A DNA stretch of 64,000 nt from Chryseobacterium sp. OSA05B (lineage in GTDB: Bacteria; Bacteroidota; Bacteroidia; Flavobacteriales; Weeksellaceae): positions 372,001 to 436,000 of the forward strand of contig NZ_JAHXYH010000001.1 of NCBI RefSeq assembly GCF_019970065.1, written 5' to 3'. This document shows positions 6,898 to 16,133 of this stretch, one piece after another. Under the pieces are notes generated by a model. It ran no database searches, was not told the origin of the DNA, and worked only from the letters and a program-made list of their open reading frames with translations. The translations under genes and the position numbers were made by a program. Within the stretch, counting starts at the first letter, position 1, and each line of letters starts with the position of its first letter.

Positions 6898-7432
6898 ATA
6901 CTTGGTTTTAATGGTTATTAAATTTCTGAGGATCATTCATTCTTCTTATCTTTAAAGAACCTTTCTCCCGGTTTACTGTTCTACGCCTTCCCTCCTCTTC
7001 ATTTTCTGTTTCTCCCTTTCTTCTGATACAAATGTCCAAAAGAAAAATATATCCAACTTAAGGGAATTTACTGATTTTTAGAAACTCAGGTATTTCCCTT
7101 TAATGTGAAAAACAAATGAGCAAACCTTTTTGTCACCAATATATAAATGACAAAAACCCTTTATTAAAAGGGCTTTATCGACATTGTAAACATAAAAAAA
7201 CCACCCAGTAAAATACTGACGGTCTTTGATTCAATAGGAAAATATTTATAGTAGATAAAATATTGCGTCCTTGCGATCATCTGACAAACCCATGTTCTGG
7301 GGAGTAGAATTTAGTATCTACTATAAACCTTATAGATTTCGAAAACCTATAAGGTTTGAACAAGTACTAACAATTAATCTAAATAATTTCAATCCGTTTT
7401 TGAGATTGTCTGAGATGCCATATGAACTGCTT
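6898..7432. other. Intergenic region upstream of reb operon, with palindrome
   Basis: 535 bases, AT-rich. It must hold the minus-strand promoter of the reb operon. The best -7-like match is GACATTTG (minus strand of 7029-7036) with TTGG 16 bases further upstream, which is weak. A small hairpin CCCTTT/AAAGGG sits at 7157-7172. A perfect 11-bp inverted repeat lies at 7325-7357. I see no gene here; the open frame on the plus strand at 7271 runs into the neighbouring gene antisense and is a shadow. Confidence 0.5.
7325..7357. repeat. Palindromic REP-like element
   Basis: Perfect inverted repeat AAACCTTATAG (7325-7335) and CTATAAGGTTT (7347-7357) around an 11-base loop. AACCTATAAGG-type palindromes of this shape are, to my knowledge, common between genes in Chryseobacterium and Flavobacterium. 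It could also act as a bidirectional terminator signal for the reductase gene that ends at 7433. Confidence 0.6.
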
Positions 7433-8155
7433 TTAAAGTCCCTTCTTCCCTTCTATCCAATATGCCTGCGATCTTATACATTTGGCATCAACCCCTTTGG
7501 CTTTAAGGAATTTCCGGATGACAGACATGGTATTTCCGTTTCCTGTAAGATAGAAAACCGCCTCGTTATGGTAAACGGCCTCCTTCTCCTCATTCAGAAA
7601 ATCGTTTAAAGCTTCCATAATATTCTGTATATCATTTTTGGGCGCATGATAACCGTAGAGTTCCAGCTCTTTCAATGCTGCGGAGTCTTCCAATTCGTGA
7701 AGACATACAAATGAACCCCCAATCTCTTCCGCTGCTTCTTTGATGGAAAGAGAGCTTCCCAGAGAGGTTTCATCACCGATGGAGAAATGAATTTCCGCTT
7801 CAGTTTCAAAAAAGCGTTTTCCCCGGGGCATTAAAATTTTGGTCGTATCTCCTTCTGAAAGGGTATTGGCAAAGCGACCTCCTACCGAGTCTGTATCATG
7901 AAGGTGAAACAGGACATCGAAAGTTCCGGTATGCTTATTAAAGTTGAATGGTGAATAATTACGGTAATCTCTTTCGTTCACTCTTATTCCTATCGCATAC
8001 GCCGGCTCAAAAGGAACATCTTCCAGCTCGGTAGCAAAACGGACAAGGCGAAGCTCATTTGAAACAGATTCTATGTGGATAACGGTACATTCTTTAAACT
8101 TGGAGGACAAGACATTTTCTAAGGTGTCATTGATCCATTTTGGTAAGCTTGGCAT
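7433..8155 (-). CDS. Siderophore-interacting protein (FAD-binding ferric reductase)
   Basis: 240 residues, family of SIP/ViuB-like flavin reductases that release iron from siderophores in the cytoplasm. The N-terminal FAD-binding barrel has RDYRNYSPF (about residues 62-70), the expected R-x-Y-S motif. It is followed by the phosphate-binding stretch FANTLSEGDTTKILMPRGK. The C-terminal NAD(P)H-binding half contains IHFSIGDETSLGSSLSI and YLTGNGNTMSVIRKFL and ends WIEGKKGL, all family features. It lies 82 bases downstream of an AraC regulator on the same strand, a common pairing in iron-uptake loci. No siderophore receptor is next to it. Confidence 0.85.
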   Translation of the reverse strand: MPSLPKWINDTLENVLSSKFKECTVIHIESVSNELRLVRFATELEDVPFEPAYAIGIRVNERDYRNYSPFNFNKHTGTFDVLFHLHDTDSVGGRFANTLSEGDTTKILMPRGKRFFETEAEIHFSIGDETSLGSSLSIKEAAEEIGGSFVCLHELEDSAALKELELYGYHAPKNDIQNIMEALNDFLNEEKEAVYHNEAVFYLTGNGNTMSVIRKFLKAKGVDAKCIRSQAYWIEGKKGL

Positions 8156-8237
8156 AAAGTAATTTTAATGCAAAGGAAAGCGCAAAATGAATGCGGACCG
8201 ATAGCTGTTTCAGGGAATTGATTGGACTATTCGCGGT

Positions 8238-9110
8238 TTACTTCTTCCTGTGATTTTTGTCCCGAAATTCTGATGGCGGGAATCCTTCTATTCTGGAAAA
8301 CAGACGTGAAAAATAGGTATGATCGCTGTATCCAAGCTCGTAGGCAATTTCTTTAACGGTAAGCTGAGTGAAGGTCAAAAGCCTTTTCGCTTCTATCAAA
8401 ATTTCCTGATGAATCCATTGCTGAGCCGATTTTCCGGTCACTTCACGGATCACTTCAGTAAGATAACCTGGAGAAATATTCAGAAGCCCGGCGTAAACTG
8501 AGGGACTTTTCATGGTTTTAAATTCTTTCCGTACCAAAACCCTGAACTTTCTGGTCAGTTGAACAGCTCGGCTTTCATGAGCTATTTCGCAATTATTCTG
8601 ACCTAAAAAAATCATCGCATACATTCCTGTAAAAGCATTCATTAAAGACCTGACCACTAAAAATCCCTCTTTTGAGCCCAACATTTCTTCCGTACAGGAT
8701 TTCTTCAAGATTGCGGCGCATGAGCTCAGCTTTTCGTGCCAATCGTCATCAACGGAAACAGGCTGTATATCCACCAATGACTCTTCAAAAACGGATCTCA
8801 AAGAATCAGGTAGCAGATCTGCTTTTACCGCTATAAACCATCCGGTGACGTTTTCCATTAAAATTCCTTCATGAACCTGCCCGGGAAGCAAAAAGAAGAC
8901 GGTAGAATCCTGAGCTTCAATGGTCTTAAAATCGACCATCATTTTGGCCCGGCCACTTTCCAGAAATGTAAAAATATAATGATTGTCACGGTGAATTCCT
9001 TTATCAAAAAGGTTGTCTTCCGTACTGATGGTACGTTTTTCAATCCTTTCAATCAGAATCCCATGCTGCGTAATACCGCTCAGATCATAGGTGGGAATGC
9101 TTTGTTTCAT
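8238..9110 (-). CDS. AraC-family transcriptional regulator
   Basis: 290 residues. The N-terminal half looks like a cupin-type sensing domain (HYIFTFLESGRAKMMVDFK, DSTVFFLLPGQVHEG). The C-terminal roughly 100 residues carry two HTH motifs: the first in SVYAGLLNISPGYLTEVIREVTG, the second in LTVKEIAYELGYSDHTYFSRLFSR with the trailing GFPPSEFR typical of AraC/XylS. It is probably co-transcribed with the siderophore-interacting reductase downstream and may control it. There is no other clue to the ligand. Confidence 0.93.
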   Translation of the reverse strand: MKQSIPTYDLSGITQHGILIERIEKRTISTEDNLFDKGIHRDNHYIFTFLESGRAKMMVDFKTIEAQDSTVFFLLPGQVHEGILMENVTGWFIAVKADLLPDSLRSVFEESLVDIQPVSVDDDWHEKLSSCAAILKKSCTEEMLGSKEGFLVVRSLMNAFTGMYAMIFLGQNNCEIAHESRAVQLTRKFRVLVRKEFKTMKSPSVYAGLLNISPGYLTEVIREVTGKSAQQWIHQEILIEAKRLLTFTQLTVKEIAYELGYSDHTYFSRLFSRIEGFPPSEFRDKNHRKK

Positions 9111-9219
9111 CTTTAAATGGTGGCGTAAAATTAGAAATATTCATCAGAACAGACGAAACTGAAGACCATTATCCTTTATCTTAAAGATGATTTTTTCAGC
9201 ATAAACCAAAACATTTGAA

Positions 9220-9855
9220 CTATCTGGCTTTGGAAAAGGCCATCTTTACCGCTAAAAATGTTAAGACACTCGCCATAAACCACTTTTGAACCTTCACCCA
9301 GAAAGGATTTCCAGCGAAAAACACGGCTACTTTTGCGGCTGTCAGAACAATGATAAAATTAACACTGAAGCTGATAAAAGTCTGCACCACTCCCAGTTCA
9401 AGACTTTGAGTGAGAACGGAACCGTATTCAGGTTTAATGAACTGTGGAAAAAAAGACAAATAGAATATCGCAACTTTGGGGTTGAGTACATTCGTTAGAA
9501 AGCCGATGGTGAAAAGTTTTTTGGGACCATCGTGCCTGCCGGTGCTATCTACCTCAAATATATTTTTACTCTTGGGTTTAATCGCCTGGTAAGCAAGATA
9601 TAAAAGATAAACCGTTCCAAGTGTTTTCAGAACAGTGTAAGCCACCGGAACTGCCAGTAATACGGCAGTGAGTCCAAAAGAGACCATGACAATATGAAAC
9701 AGAAAACCACAAACTACGCCAGCCAGTGAAATCAATCCTGATTTCTTCCCCTGGGTGATCGATTTTGAAATTAAATAAATCATATTGGGTCCCGGGCTGA
9801 TGACTAACACAAATGCAGCCAGGACAAAAAACAGAAGGTCGTGAAGTGGAATCAT
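9220..9855 (-). CDS. LysE-family amino acid exporter
   Basis: 211 residues with about six membrane helices. The N-terminal family signature is SPGPNMIYLISKSITQGKKSGLISLAGVVCG, and the loop NPKVAIFYLSFFPQF is also diagnostic for LysE/RhtB transporters, which export amino acids or their metabolites. Size is normal for the family. The minus-strand leader contains a short GC-rich hairpin (CCGGG 9889-9893 with CCCGG 9903-9907) upstream of the start. The substrate cannot be told from sequence. Confidence 0.92.
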   Translation of the reverse strand: MIPLHDLLFFVLAAFVLVISPGPNMIYLISKSITQGKKSGLISLAGVVCGFLFHIVMVSFGLTAVLLAVPVAYTVLKTLGTVYLLYLAYQAIKPKSKNIFEVDSTGRHDGPKKLFTIGFLTNVLNPKVAIFYLSFFPQFIKPEYGSVLTQSLELGVVQTFISFSVNFIIVLTAAKVAVFFAGNPFWVKVQKWFMASVLTFLAVKMAFSKAR

Positions 9856-10543
9856 CTTTTACCAGTCATTTATTGATGTGGAACGCAACCGGGAAAATGC
9901 TACCCGGCATTAAAAAAAATCACGAACAAATATACATCATTTCGTAATTATTTGCTCTGGAGAACCAGGTGAAGGTTTAAAACCCTGACATGGATAAAAA
10001 AAATACGTTCGTCTCGATAATTCCGAACATCTGTAGACTCTTTTAAGCATAGTTTAGCGCCATATAATGACCCTATGAATATCGAAAATGAAAAGTTTAA
10101 TTCTGCAAAGCAATCGGGCTATACCGTTTATTACCAAAAGATAACAATGAATTACAAGACCGGTAAAGGTATTTTGCTATTTTTGTATTCCCGAAAAGGG
10201 GAATTTTCCGCTTTTTTTTTCAGAATAACCACTAAAAACTATGAACCAGATGACGACATGCGGCCCATTTATTCTAGCCAAAGACGGAAAACCAGAGAAA
10301 ATTATCACAAACTTTGCACAACCAGCAGCTATTCCAAACACAAAGGAAGAAATATTTCACTTCAAGGTTTATAATACCACATTTTTTTTCTAAAGACTGT
10401 AATATTGGCTGTTTTTTTACGTTTGACAGTAAACGAAAACCATATATCTAACATTTAAAGTTTCATTATTCTAATTTTCTGTAACATTCACCCCATTAAA
10501 TAGACTATTTGATAGACTTCTACTACATTAAAATTTAAACTCA
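9856..10543. other. Intergenic region before TonB receptor gene
   Basis: 688 bases. It contains the GC hairpin in the exporter leader (9889-9907), a possible small gene at 10241-10393, and just before the TonB gene an imperfect inverted repeat centred on CGTTT (10420-10424) and AAACG (10431-10435), extending to 10416-10439 with one mismatch. A perfect TAnnTTTG match (TATTTTTG, 10178-10185) stands 55 bases before the small ORF, but I see no matching TTG at -33. A longer frame at 10075-10374 has poor codon texture and is not called. Confidence 0.5.
10241..10393 (+). CDS. Possible 50-residue small protein
   Basis: The ATG at 10241 opens MNQMTTCGPFILAKDGKPEK, and the frame ends at 10393 after a Phe-rich tail. 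The composition (Lys, Pro, Ile, Thr; FILAKDGKPEKIITNFAQP) looks more like real protein than the overlapping longer frame. A perfect -7-type box (TATTTTTG) lies 55 bases upstream, and the T-rich end followed by TAA could double as a terminator tail. No homologue is recognised. It may equally be a chance frame. Confidence 0.35.
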   Translation: MNQMTTCGPFILAKDGKPEKIITNFAQPAAIPNTKEEIFHFKVYNTTFFF

Positions 10544-12883
10544 ATGCAAAAATTGTTTTTTAAAACTGCCGCTACGGCCGCTGTCCTCTGTTTCAGCTCC
10601 TTGGCTTTTGCGCAGCAAAAATACTCCGTAAGCGGTACCGTGAAAGATCACAAAAATGGGGAACTGCTGATCGGGGTAACCGTAAAGGTGAGTGAAGACC
10701 CGTCTATTGCGGTGGTTGCCAATGAATATGGCTTTTACTCATTATCCCTTCCCGAAGGAAGTTACACGTTGATTGTTTCCTATCCCGGTTATAAGGATTT
10801 TGAACTGCCTGTAAAGGTGGAACAGAACACGAAACTGGATCTTCCGCTTAATCAGGAGGAAAAAGAAAGTGAAAAAGTAGGAAAAATTGATGAAGTTATT
10901 ATTTCAGGGGTAAAAAAGGATAAAAACCTTTCAACCGCTCAGATGGGAACAGAGACCTTAAGCATCAAGAATATAGAAAAACTGCCGGTTTTATTCGGGG
11001 AAAAGGATGTGATGAAGACGATTCAGCTTTTACCGGGTATCAAAAGCAACGGTGAAGGTAGCAGCGGATTCAGTGTGAGAGGTGGTGCTACGGACCAGAA
11101 CCTGATCTTACTGGATGAAGCGCCTGTTTATAACGCTTCGCACTTACTTGGATTTTTCAGTACGTTCAATAGTGATGCCTTGAAAGATGCCAGTATCATC
11201 AAAGGAAACAGCCCTGCGCAGTATGGAGGCCGTCTTTCTTCGGTAATGGATGTTAAAATGAAGGATGGAAACAATAAGGATTACAATGTGAATGGAGGGA
11301 TCGGTCTGATCAGCAGCAGGCTGAGCGTGGAAGGTCCTATTCAGAAGGAAAAATCATCATTCATTGTATCAGGAAGAAGAACTTATGCCGATTTGTTTCT
11401 TAAAGGAAGTGAAGATTTCAAAGACAGTAAGCTGTATTTCTATGATTTAAATTTAAAAGCCAATTATCAGATCAATGAAAACAACCGTCTTTATCTTTCG
11501 GGATATTTCGGAAGAGATGTTTTGGGCTTAGGAGACACTTTCTCTACAGACTGGGGAAATACTACGGCCACCTTGAGATGGAACAGTATTATCAACAGTA
11601 AATTGTTCTCCAATACTTCATTTATTTACAGCAATTACAATTATAAGATCAGTCTAAAAAGTAACGACAATACCTTCGGGCTGGATTCACAGATCGAGGA
11701 CTGGAACCTTAAGCAGGATTTTACGTGGTTTGCCGGAAATAAGCATTCTGTGCGTTTCGGACTTCAGTCTATTTACCACACGATTACACCAAGCAGCGCT
11801 TCCGGAACGAGCGTGAGCAGTTTTCCGAGAAATCCGAGAAAATCTTGGGAGAATGCGGTGTATATCAATGATGATTTTAAAGCCAATGATAAGCTTACGG
11901 TTAATTACGGTTTAAGACTTTCTACATTCAGCGTTTTAGGAGGCGATACTTACAATACCTACGAGGGTGATGTGATTACGGAAAGCAGGTTTTTAGACAA
12001 AGGAAAATTCGGAAAAACGTATTTCAATCTTGAGCCGAGAGTGACAGCCAACTACCGTATTAATGAGGTAAGCAGCATCAAAGCCGGATATTCCCGAAAC
12101 ACGCAGAATCTACACCTTCTGAGCAACAGCAGTAGCGGAAATCCAACGGACCAGTGGATCGGAAGCAGCTACAGTGTAAAACCGGAAATAGCAGATCAAA
12201 TCAGTGCGGGATACAGCCGAAATTTCAAGAACAATAACTATGAGGTGAATGCTGAAATTTATTACAAATCCATGCAGAATCAGATCGACTTTAAGAACGG
12301 TGCACAGATCTCTTTTGACACAGCAGCTGATGTAGAAAGTGAATTGCTGTACGGTAAAGGAAGAGCCTATGGGTTAGAGCTTATCGCTAAAAAGAAAACC
12401 GGAAGACTGACGGGATGGATTTCTTACACCCTGTCTAAAACGGAAAGAAAAATAAATGGAATCAACGATAATGACTGGTACAATGCGAGAATGGACAAGA
12501 CGCATGATCTTTCCATCGTGGCTACCTATGAACTGAGTAAGAAATGGTCTCTATCAGGATTGTTCCTGTACAGCACAGGAAATGCGGTTACTTTCCCTAC
12601 TGCGAAATACGAGCTGAACGGACAGACGATATTCCAGTACAGCAGCAGAAATGCGGACCGTATGCCTGCGTACCACAGAATGGACCTGAGTGCTACGTAT
12701 GAACCGGAATCTACCAAACGTTTCAAAGGATCGTGGTCATTTGGTATTTATAACCTTTACGGCCGTGAAAACGCTTACACCATTACGTTTGAAGACAATC
12801 CGAACAATCCGGGAACCACCCGCGCTATGCAGACTTCATTATTCCGTTGGGTACCGAACATCACTTATAATTTCAAATTTTAG
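10544..12883 (+). CDS. TonB-dependent receptor with carboxypeptidase-like N-domain
   Basis: 779 residues. The signal peptide ends at about FAQQ (residues 21-24). A carboxypeptidase-regulatory-like beta-sandwich domain follows (about 28-115: VSGTVKDHKNGELLIGVTVKV...GFYSLSLPEGSYTLIVSYPGY). The plug covers about 120-235 (GEKDVMKTIQLLPGIKS, FSVRGGATDQNLILLDEAPVYN, GGRLSSVMDVKMKDG). A 22-strand-type barrel ends in the aromatic NFKF terminus. It imports a ligand across the outer membrane using TonB energy. The DUF4249 lipoprotein gene starts 3 bases after the stop, a frequent Bacteroidota pair whose substrate is not established. Confidence 0.93.
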   Translation: MQKLFFKTAATAAVLCFSSLAFAQQKYSVSGTVKDHKNGELLIGVTVKVSEDPSIAVVANEYGFYSLSLPEGSYTLIVSYPGYKDFELPVKVEQNTKLDLPLNQEEKESEKVGKIDEVIISGVKKDKNLSTAQMGTETLSIKNIEKLPVLFGEKDVMKTIQLLPGIKSNGEGSSGFSVRGGATDQNLILLDEAPVYNASHLLGFFSTFNSDALKDASIIKGNSPAQYGGRLSSVMDVKMKDGNNKDYNVNGGIGLISSRLSVEGPIQKEKSSFIVSGRRTYADLFLKGSEDFKDSKLYFYDLNLKANYQINENNRLYLSGYFGRDVLGLGDTFSTDWGNTTATLRWNSIINSKLFSNTSFIYSNYNYKISLKSNDNTFGLDSQIEDWNLKQDFTWFAGNKHSVRFGLQSIYHTITPSSASGTSVSSFPRNPRKSWENAVYINDDFKANDKLTVNYGLRLSTFSVLGGDTYNTYEGDVITESRFLDKGKFGKTYFNLEPRVTANYRINEVSSIKAGYSRNTQNLHLLSNSSSGNPTDQWIGSSYSVKPEIADQISAGYSRNFKNNNYEVNAEIYYKSMQNQIDFKNGAQISFDTAADVESELLYGKGRAYGLELIAKKKTGRLTGWISYTLSKTERKINGINDNDWYNARMDKTHDLSIVATYELSKKWSLSGLFLYSTGNAVTFPTAKYELNGQTIFQYSSRNADRMPAYHRMDLSATYEPESTKRFKGSWSFGIYNLYGRENAYTITFEDNPNNPGTTRAMQTSLFRWVPNITYNFKF

Positions 12884-12886
12884 ATC

Positions 12887-13696
12887 ATGAAGAATATTAT
12901 TTTTATCATACTGACCCTGTTTTTAGTAACTTCTTGTGAAAAGGAGATTGATCTGGACCTGGATGACAAGAGCGGAAACATTGTCATAGAAGGGAATATC
13001 ACGAATGAGGCCGGACCTTATTTTGTCAGAATAACAAAGTCGGTGGCATTTACGCAAAACAACCAATATCCTGCAGTTACGGGTGCCCTAGTTATTTTAA
13101 GCGATAATACCGGACAAACCGAAACCTTACAATACGTAGGTGACGGAAAGTACAAAACCACCAGTTTTACTGGAGTCACAGGACGTACGTATACGTTGAA
13201 AATTCAGGCGGAAGGGAAAGAATACACGGCTCAAAGCACCATGCCTGAAGTGGTGAATTTTGATGATCTCACTCAGGATTCCTTTACTTTCGGGGGTGAA
13301 ACTACCTACACGCTTTTACCGATCTTTACGGATCCTATCGCATTGGGAAACCGCTATCTTTTCAATTTTACGGTCAATGATATGACGAAAAAGACATTTG
13401 AGGTGTTTTCAGATAATATCAATAACGGACTGGTGAACCAGAGGCCTTTGTTCATGCCTAATGAGGATGATGAAAAAGATCCTACAGACCACAAAGTAGT
13501 GCCCGGAGATAAGATTCATGTAGAAATGCAGTCCATCGACCATAATATATTCACTTATTATTCTGCTTTGCTGCAGATCTCGGGAGACGGAGGAGCAGGT
13601 GTTACGCCTTCCAATCCTCCAAGTAATATCAACAATGGTGCTTTGGGATATTTCTCAGCGCATACGACCCAGAAAAAGACATTTGTGATTCAATAG
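12887..13696 (+). CDS. DUF4249 lipoprotein, partner of TonB receptor
   Basis: 269 residues. Lipoprotein signal peptide MKNIIFIILTLFLVTSC with acylated Cys17 followed by EKEIDLDLDD. The DUF4249 fold starts at IVIEGNITNEAGPYFVRITKS and includes the repeated beta-sheet segment PAVTGALVILSDNTG...YKTTSFTGVTGRTYTLKIQ. Such proteins are anchored at the outer membrane and paired with TonB receptors, probably as surface-exposed ligand-binding lids. This pair is co-transcribed and followed by an intrinsic terminator. The substrate is unknown. Confidence 0.92.
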   Translation: MKNIIFIILTLFLVTSCEKEIDLDLDDKSGNIVIEGNITNEAGPYFVRITKSVAFTQNNQYPAVTGALVILSDNTGQTETLQYVGDGKYKTTSFTGVTGRTYTLKIQAEGKEYTAQSTMPEVVNFDDLTQDSFTFGGETTYTLLPIFTDPIALGNRYLFNFTVNDMTKKTFEVFSDNINNGLVNQRPLFMPNEDDEKDPTDHKVVPGDKIHVEMQSIDHNIFTYYSALLQISGDGGAGVTPSNPPSNINNGALGYFSAHTTQKKTFVIQ

Positions 13697-13721
13697 ATTG
13701 CAATAATTTAAGTATAAATAA

Positions 13722-13752
13722 GGCTATTCCAGATGTTGGGATAGCCTTTTTT
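13722..13752 (+). terminator. Intrinsic terminator after DUF4249 gene
   Basis: A 9-bp stem, GGCTATTCC (13722-13730) with GGGATAGCC (13738-13746, one G-U pair), is followed by TTTTTT. It lies 25 bases after the stop and ends the TonB receptor/DUF4249 transcript. The facing minus-strand gene ends at 13815, so it may also block read-through from that side. Confidence 0.88.
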
Positions 13753-13814
13753 ATACGTTCTTTCAGGACATCAGTTAACTGTAGCAGCTTACCTGAATTT
13801 TTTATAATCTTATT

Positions 13815-14759
13815 TTATTTTGATGACTTTAATTTTGAAATACTGCCTGATGTCAGAATAAATTCTTTTGAAGGGAAACTTTTATAGGAAATCAGCTTGG
13901 TTTCATATCTGCTTTCTTTGCCCAGTCCCACCTGAAGGGCTGTTACTTTTTCTTCGTAAGTCTTTTTATCAGGATCTATCAGAATTTCACGGTCAGTGAT
14001 AAGTCTGCTTTCAACATTGGTGTGCTTTGTATATTTAAAAACTCCTTTTTGGGCAGATACCAGCTTTTTTTCTATTTCCTGATCTCCTTCTGCCGATTCT
14101 TTTAAGATATACTTGGTTACCCCTGCTTCATTATACGAAAACTTTACGTTCCATTTATCGAGATAGTCACTGGCCTGGGTTCTGTAAGATTCCATATATC
14201 CCTTCACGATTTTAAAATCCTTATGTTTATATTTTTCGTAGGATGAAATATATTTTAAATCATCCAGATTATAACCTGTTAAAAAATCTTCTAAAAAGTC
14301 AATAAGATCAGGAATATTTAAATTGTCACCAATGCTTTTGCGGATGTATTTATAGTAAGAATCATTGAAGTAAAAGATGTCCTTATCCCCAATTAAAATT
14401 GTCTTTTCATTATCGTTGAATGCAATATTCAGTTTTGTACTGTAACTTTCATTTTTATAATTTAGCAAAAGGGCATTTTGATTCTTCGTTAAAGTACATA
14501 AATTGGGAACTTTCTTTTCTGATATCGGAGCATCATTGAAATTATAAAAAGAGATACTGTCTTTTTTTGTATTGAGTATGTAAATTAAGTTATTGGTACT
14601 TATTTTATCTTTTTTATCTATTCTCCGGTCGTCCACATATTCTCCCTTATCAATGGTTTTATTAATGATATAAGTTATGGTATATGGTTTGGGTGCCTGT
14701 GCAAAAAATTTCACAGGAACGGTCAATAGAATGAGTAATAAACAGGTTAAGTTTTTCAT
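13815..14759 (-). CDS. Secreted hypothetical, last gene of T6SS cargo operon
   Basis: 314 residues with an N-terminal signal peptide (LTCLLLILLTVPVKFFAQAP, cut near residue 22). The rest is mixed beta-rich, with many Lys, Tyr and Asn. No family is recognised. Its start lies 3 bases after the stop of the PAAR-like gene, so it is co-transcribed with the cargo genes. A periplasmic protein placed last in a T6SS effector operon is a good candidate for an immunity protein that neutralises a neighbour effector acting in the periplasm. That role is inference from position and export signal. Confidence 0.75.
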   Translation of the reverse strand: MKNLTCLLLILLTVPVKFFAQAPKPYTITYIINKTIDKGEYVDDRRIDKKDKISTNNLIYILNTKKDSISFYNFNDAPISEKKVPNLCTLTKNQNALLLNYKNESYSTKLNIAFNDNEKTILIGDKDIFYFNDSYYKYIRKSIGDNLNIPDLIDFLEDFLTGYNLDDLKYISSYEKYKHKDFKIVKGYMESYRTQASDYLDKWNVKFSYNEAGVTKYILKESAEGDQEIEKKLVSAQKGVFKYTKHTNVESRLITDREILIDPDKKTYEEKVTALQVGLGKESRYETKLISYKSFPSKEFILTSGSISKLKSSK

Positions 14760-14762
14760 TGA

Positions 14763-16133
14763 TTAAACTTTTATTTTTTTCCAAAATATCGTGTATCCGG
14801 CAACTCGGGTTGCTTCTAAGCCAAAAGATTGCTTCGTTGCATTCTTAAAGTAAAAATCACCTGTGGTCCAATAGTCTGTTTTTGCAAAATCAGCATTCGG
14901 AAGCGCGTAAACTGCTTTATTTTTTTCTTTCACGGTTTTGTGTGTATGGACTCCTTTATCACAGCCCTCATCATGAACTGAGGTATAGGCCAGAGTATCG
15001 CCTCTTCTTCCTGTCACTTTAGCAACAAAAGAATCGTACAGGCTCTTACTTATTTTTACAGAATCATATTCATCAAACTTATTATGACCATATTTTGTTT
15101 TACTGTCTGGTTTTAGGTCGGCATCAATACCCCAGGCTAAAAAGTCTTCACCATCCCATTGGGTTGCATTATCCGTAGGGTCGGTTTTCACGTCATCCAC
15201 ATCTCTTAAAAGAGCATCAATGGCGCCTGCTCTGGAATGTAAAGATATGGTGTCTTTTTCCGTGGTTTTCATTTCCACTTTATCTTTAGCTTCTACACTG
15301 GAATAGCTGGAATTTAATAGCTGAAACATTGTTTTTCCAACTCTTTTTGCTTCGTTATAATTGGTATGCGCTATATAAAGGTATTCTTCTTTTTCTGATG
15401 ATAAGCCTTCATGCTTAATAATATTACAAACTTTCTGGAATTCACTATGGACAATATTCAGCTTTTTAGGACTCTTGTACACATCTTCCTCTGCTCCTTT
15501 TCCTTCACAGGCATACACATCAGTTTCATTTCCTATTTTCTGCCCCTTTACACTTCCTTCAAAAGTACCGTTATAATTATAGAAGTTGCCATTGATCTTT
15601 TCTTTCGATTCAGGGACCGGAGCTCCCTCTGCATCAATGCTTTCAGGCTGGTGAACCTGTCCACTGTCGGTAATGGTAATATTCACCCCTCCATACGTGC
15701 AGGGAATGGTGCTTTTCTGCAACAGTACAAATTGATCCTGGGACAAATAAGTACCCACATCCTGCCAGTCTCTTACATTCATAACGGCAGCACATGGTAC
15801 TGCCATCTGGGGACTTTTTTTACAGGTTCCCGTAAAAACAAGACTTTTAGGGCCTCTCTCTTTTATCGTGGCTGTTTTCTTTTCCTGTATGGTGGGAGTA
15901 TCAAAATTGACCTTCATGATTCCTTTGGGAATGGTGCACAGCAAGCACTCCAAAGTAGCGGTATCTATAACTACTTTCAGACCGGCTTCCGTTTTATCCT
16001 TTTCCTCATTTTCAGCACGCTTTTCCTCCATTTTCTGGCTATTGGCAGCTTTTACCTGATCACTATCCTGCTCTGCAACCTGATTTTGAGTCTCCGGAAT
16101 GGCAGTCTCTGTATCTTTATCTAACCTATCCAT
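14763..16133 (-). CDS. PAAR-like DUF4280 protein with C-terminal extension
   Basis: 456 residues. After a charged, probably disordered N-terminus (1-50), a PAAR-like DUF4280 domain covers about 50-165. It has cysteine pairs (LECLLC; CKKSPQMAVPC) and the closing motif CTYGGVNITITDSGQ. PAAR-like proteins cap the VgrG spike and carry cargo through the type VI machine. The remaining ~290 residues match nothing I know (ends in ...RVAGYTIFWKKIKV; contains HDEGCDKGVHTHKTV) and may be an effector or docking domain. The start overlaps the upstream gene by 13 bases. Confidence 0.8.
   Translation of the reverse strand: MDRLDKDTETAIPETQNQVAEQDSDQVKAANSQKMEEKRAENEEKDKTEAGLKVVIDTATLECLLCTIPKGIMKVNFDTPTIQEKKTATIKERGPKSLVFTGTCKKSPQMAVPCAAVMNVRDWQDVGTYLSQDQFVLLQKSTIPCTYGGVNITITDSGQVHQPESIDAEGAPVPESKEKINGNFYNYNGTFEGSVKGQKIGNETDVYACEGKGAEEDVYKSPKKLNIVHSEFQKVCNIIKHEGLSSEKEEYLYIAHTNYNEAKRVGKTMFQLLNSSYSSVEAKDKVEMKTTEKDTISLHSRAGAIDALLRDVDDVKTDPTDNATQWDGEDFLAWGIDADLKPDSKTKYGHNKFDEYDSVKISKSLYDSFVAKVTGRRGDTLAYTSVHDEGCDKGVHTHKTVKEKNKAVYALPNADFAKTDYWTTGDFYFKNATKQSFGLEATRVAGYTIFWKKIKV

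Noticed and set aside
10075..10374. 99-codon plus-strand frame before the TonB receptor gene
   Set aside because: Amino-acid texture is irregular and a shorter frame in another phase (10241-10393) is more protein-like; the two cannot both be translated sensibly.
15411..16124. 237-codon plus-strand frame opposite the PAAR-like gene
   Set aside because: It is antisense to a well-supported gene and is hydrophobic in a way expected from the reverse frame of acidic and Lys-rich codons.
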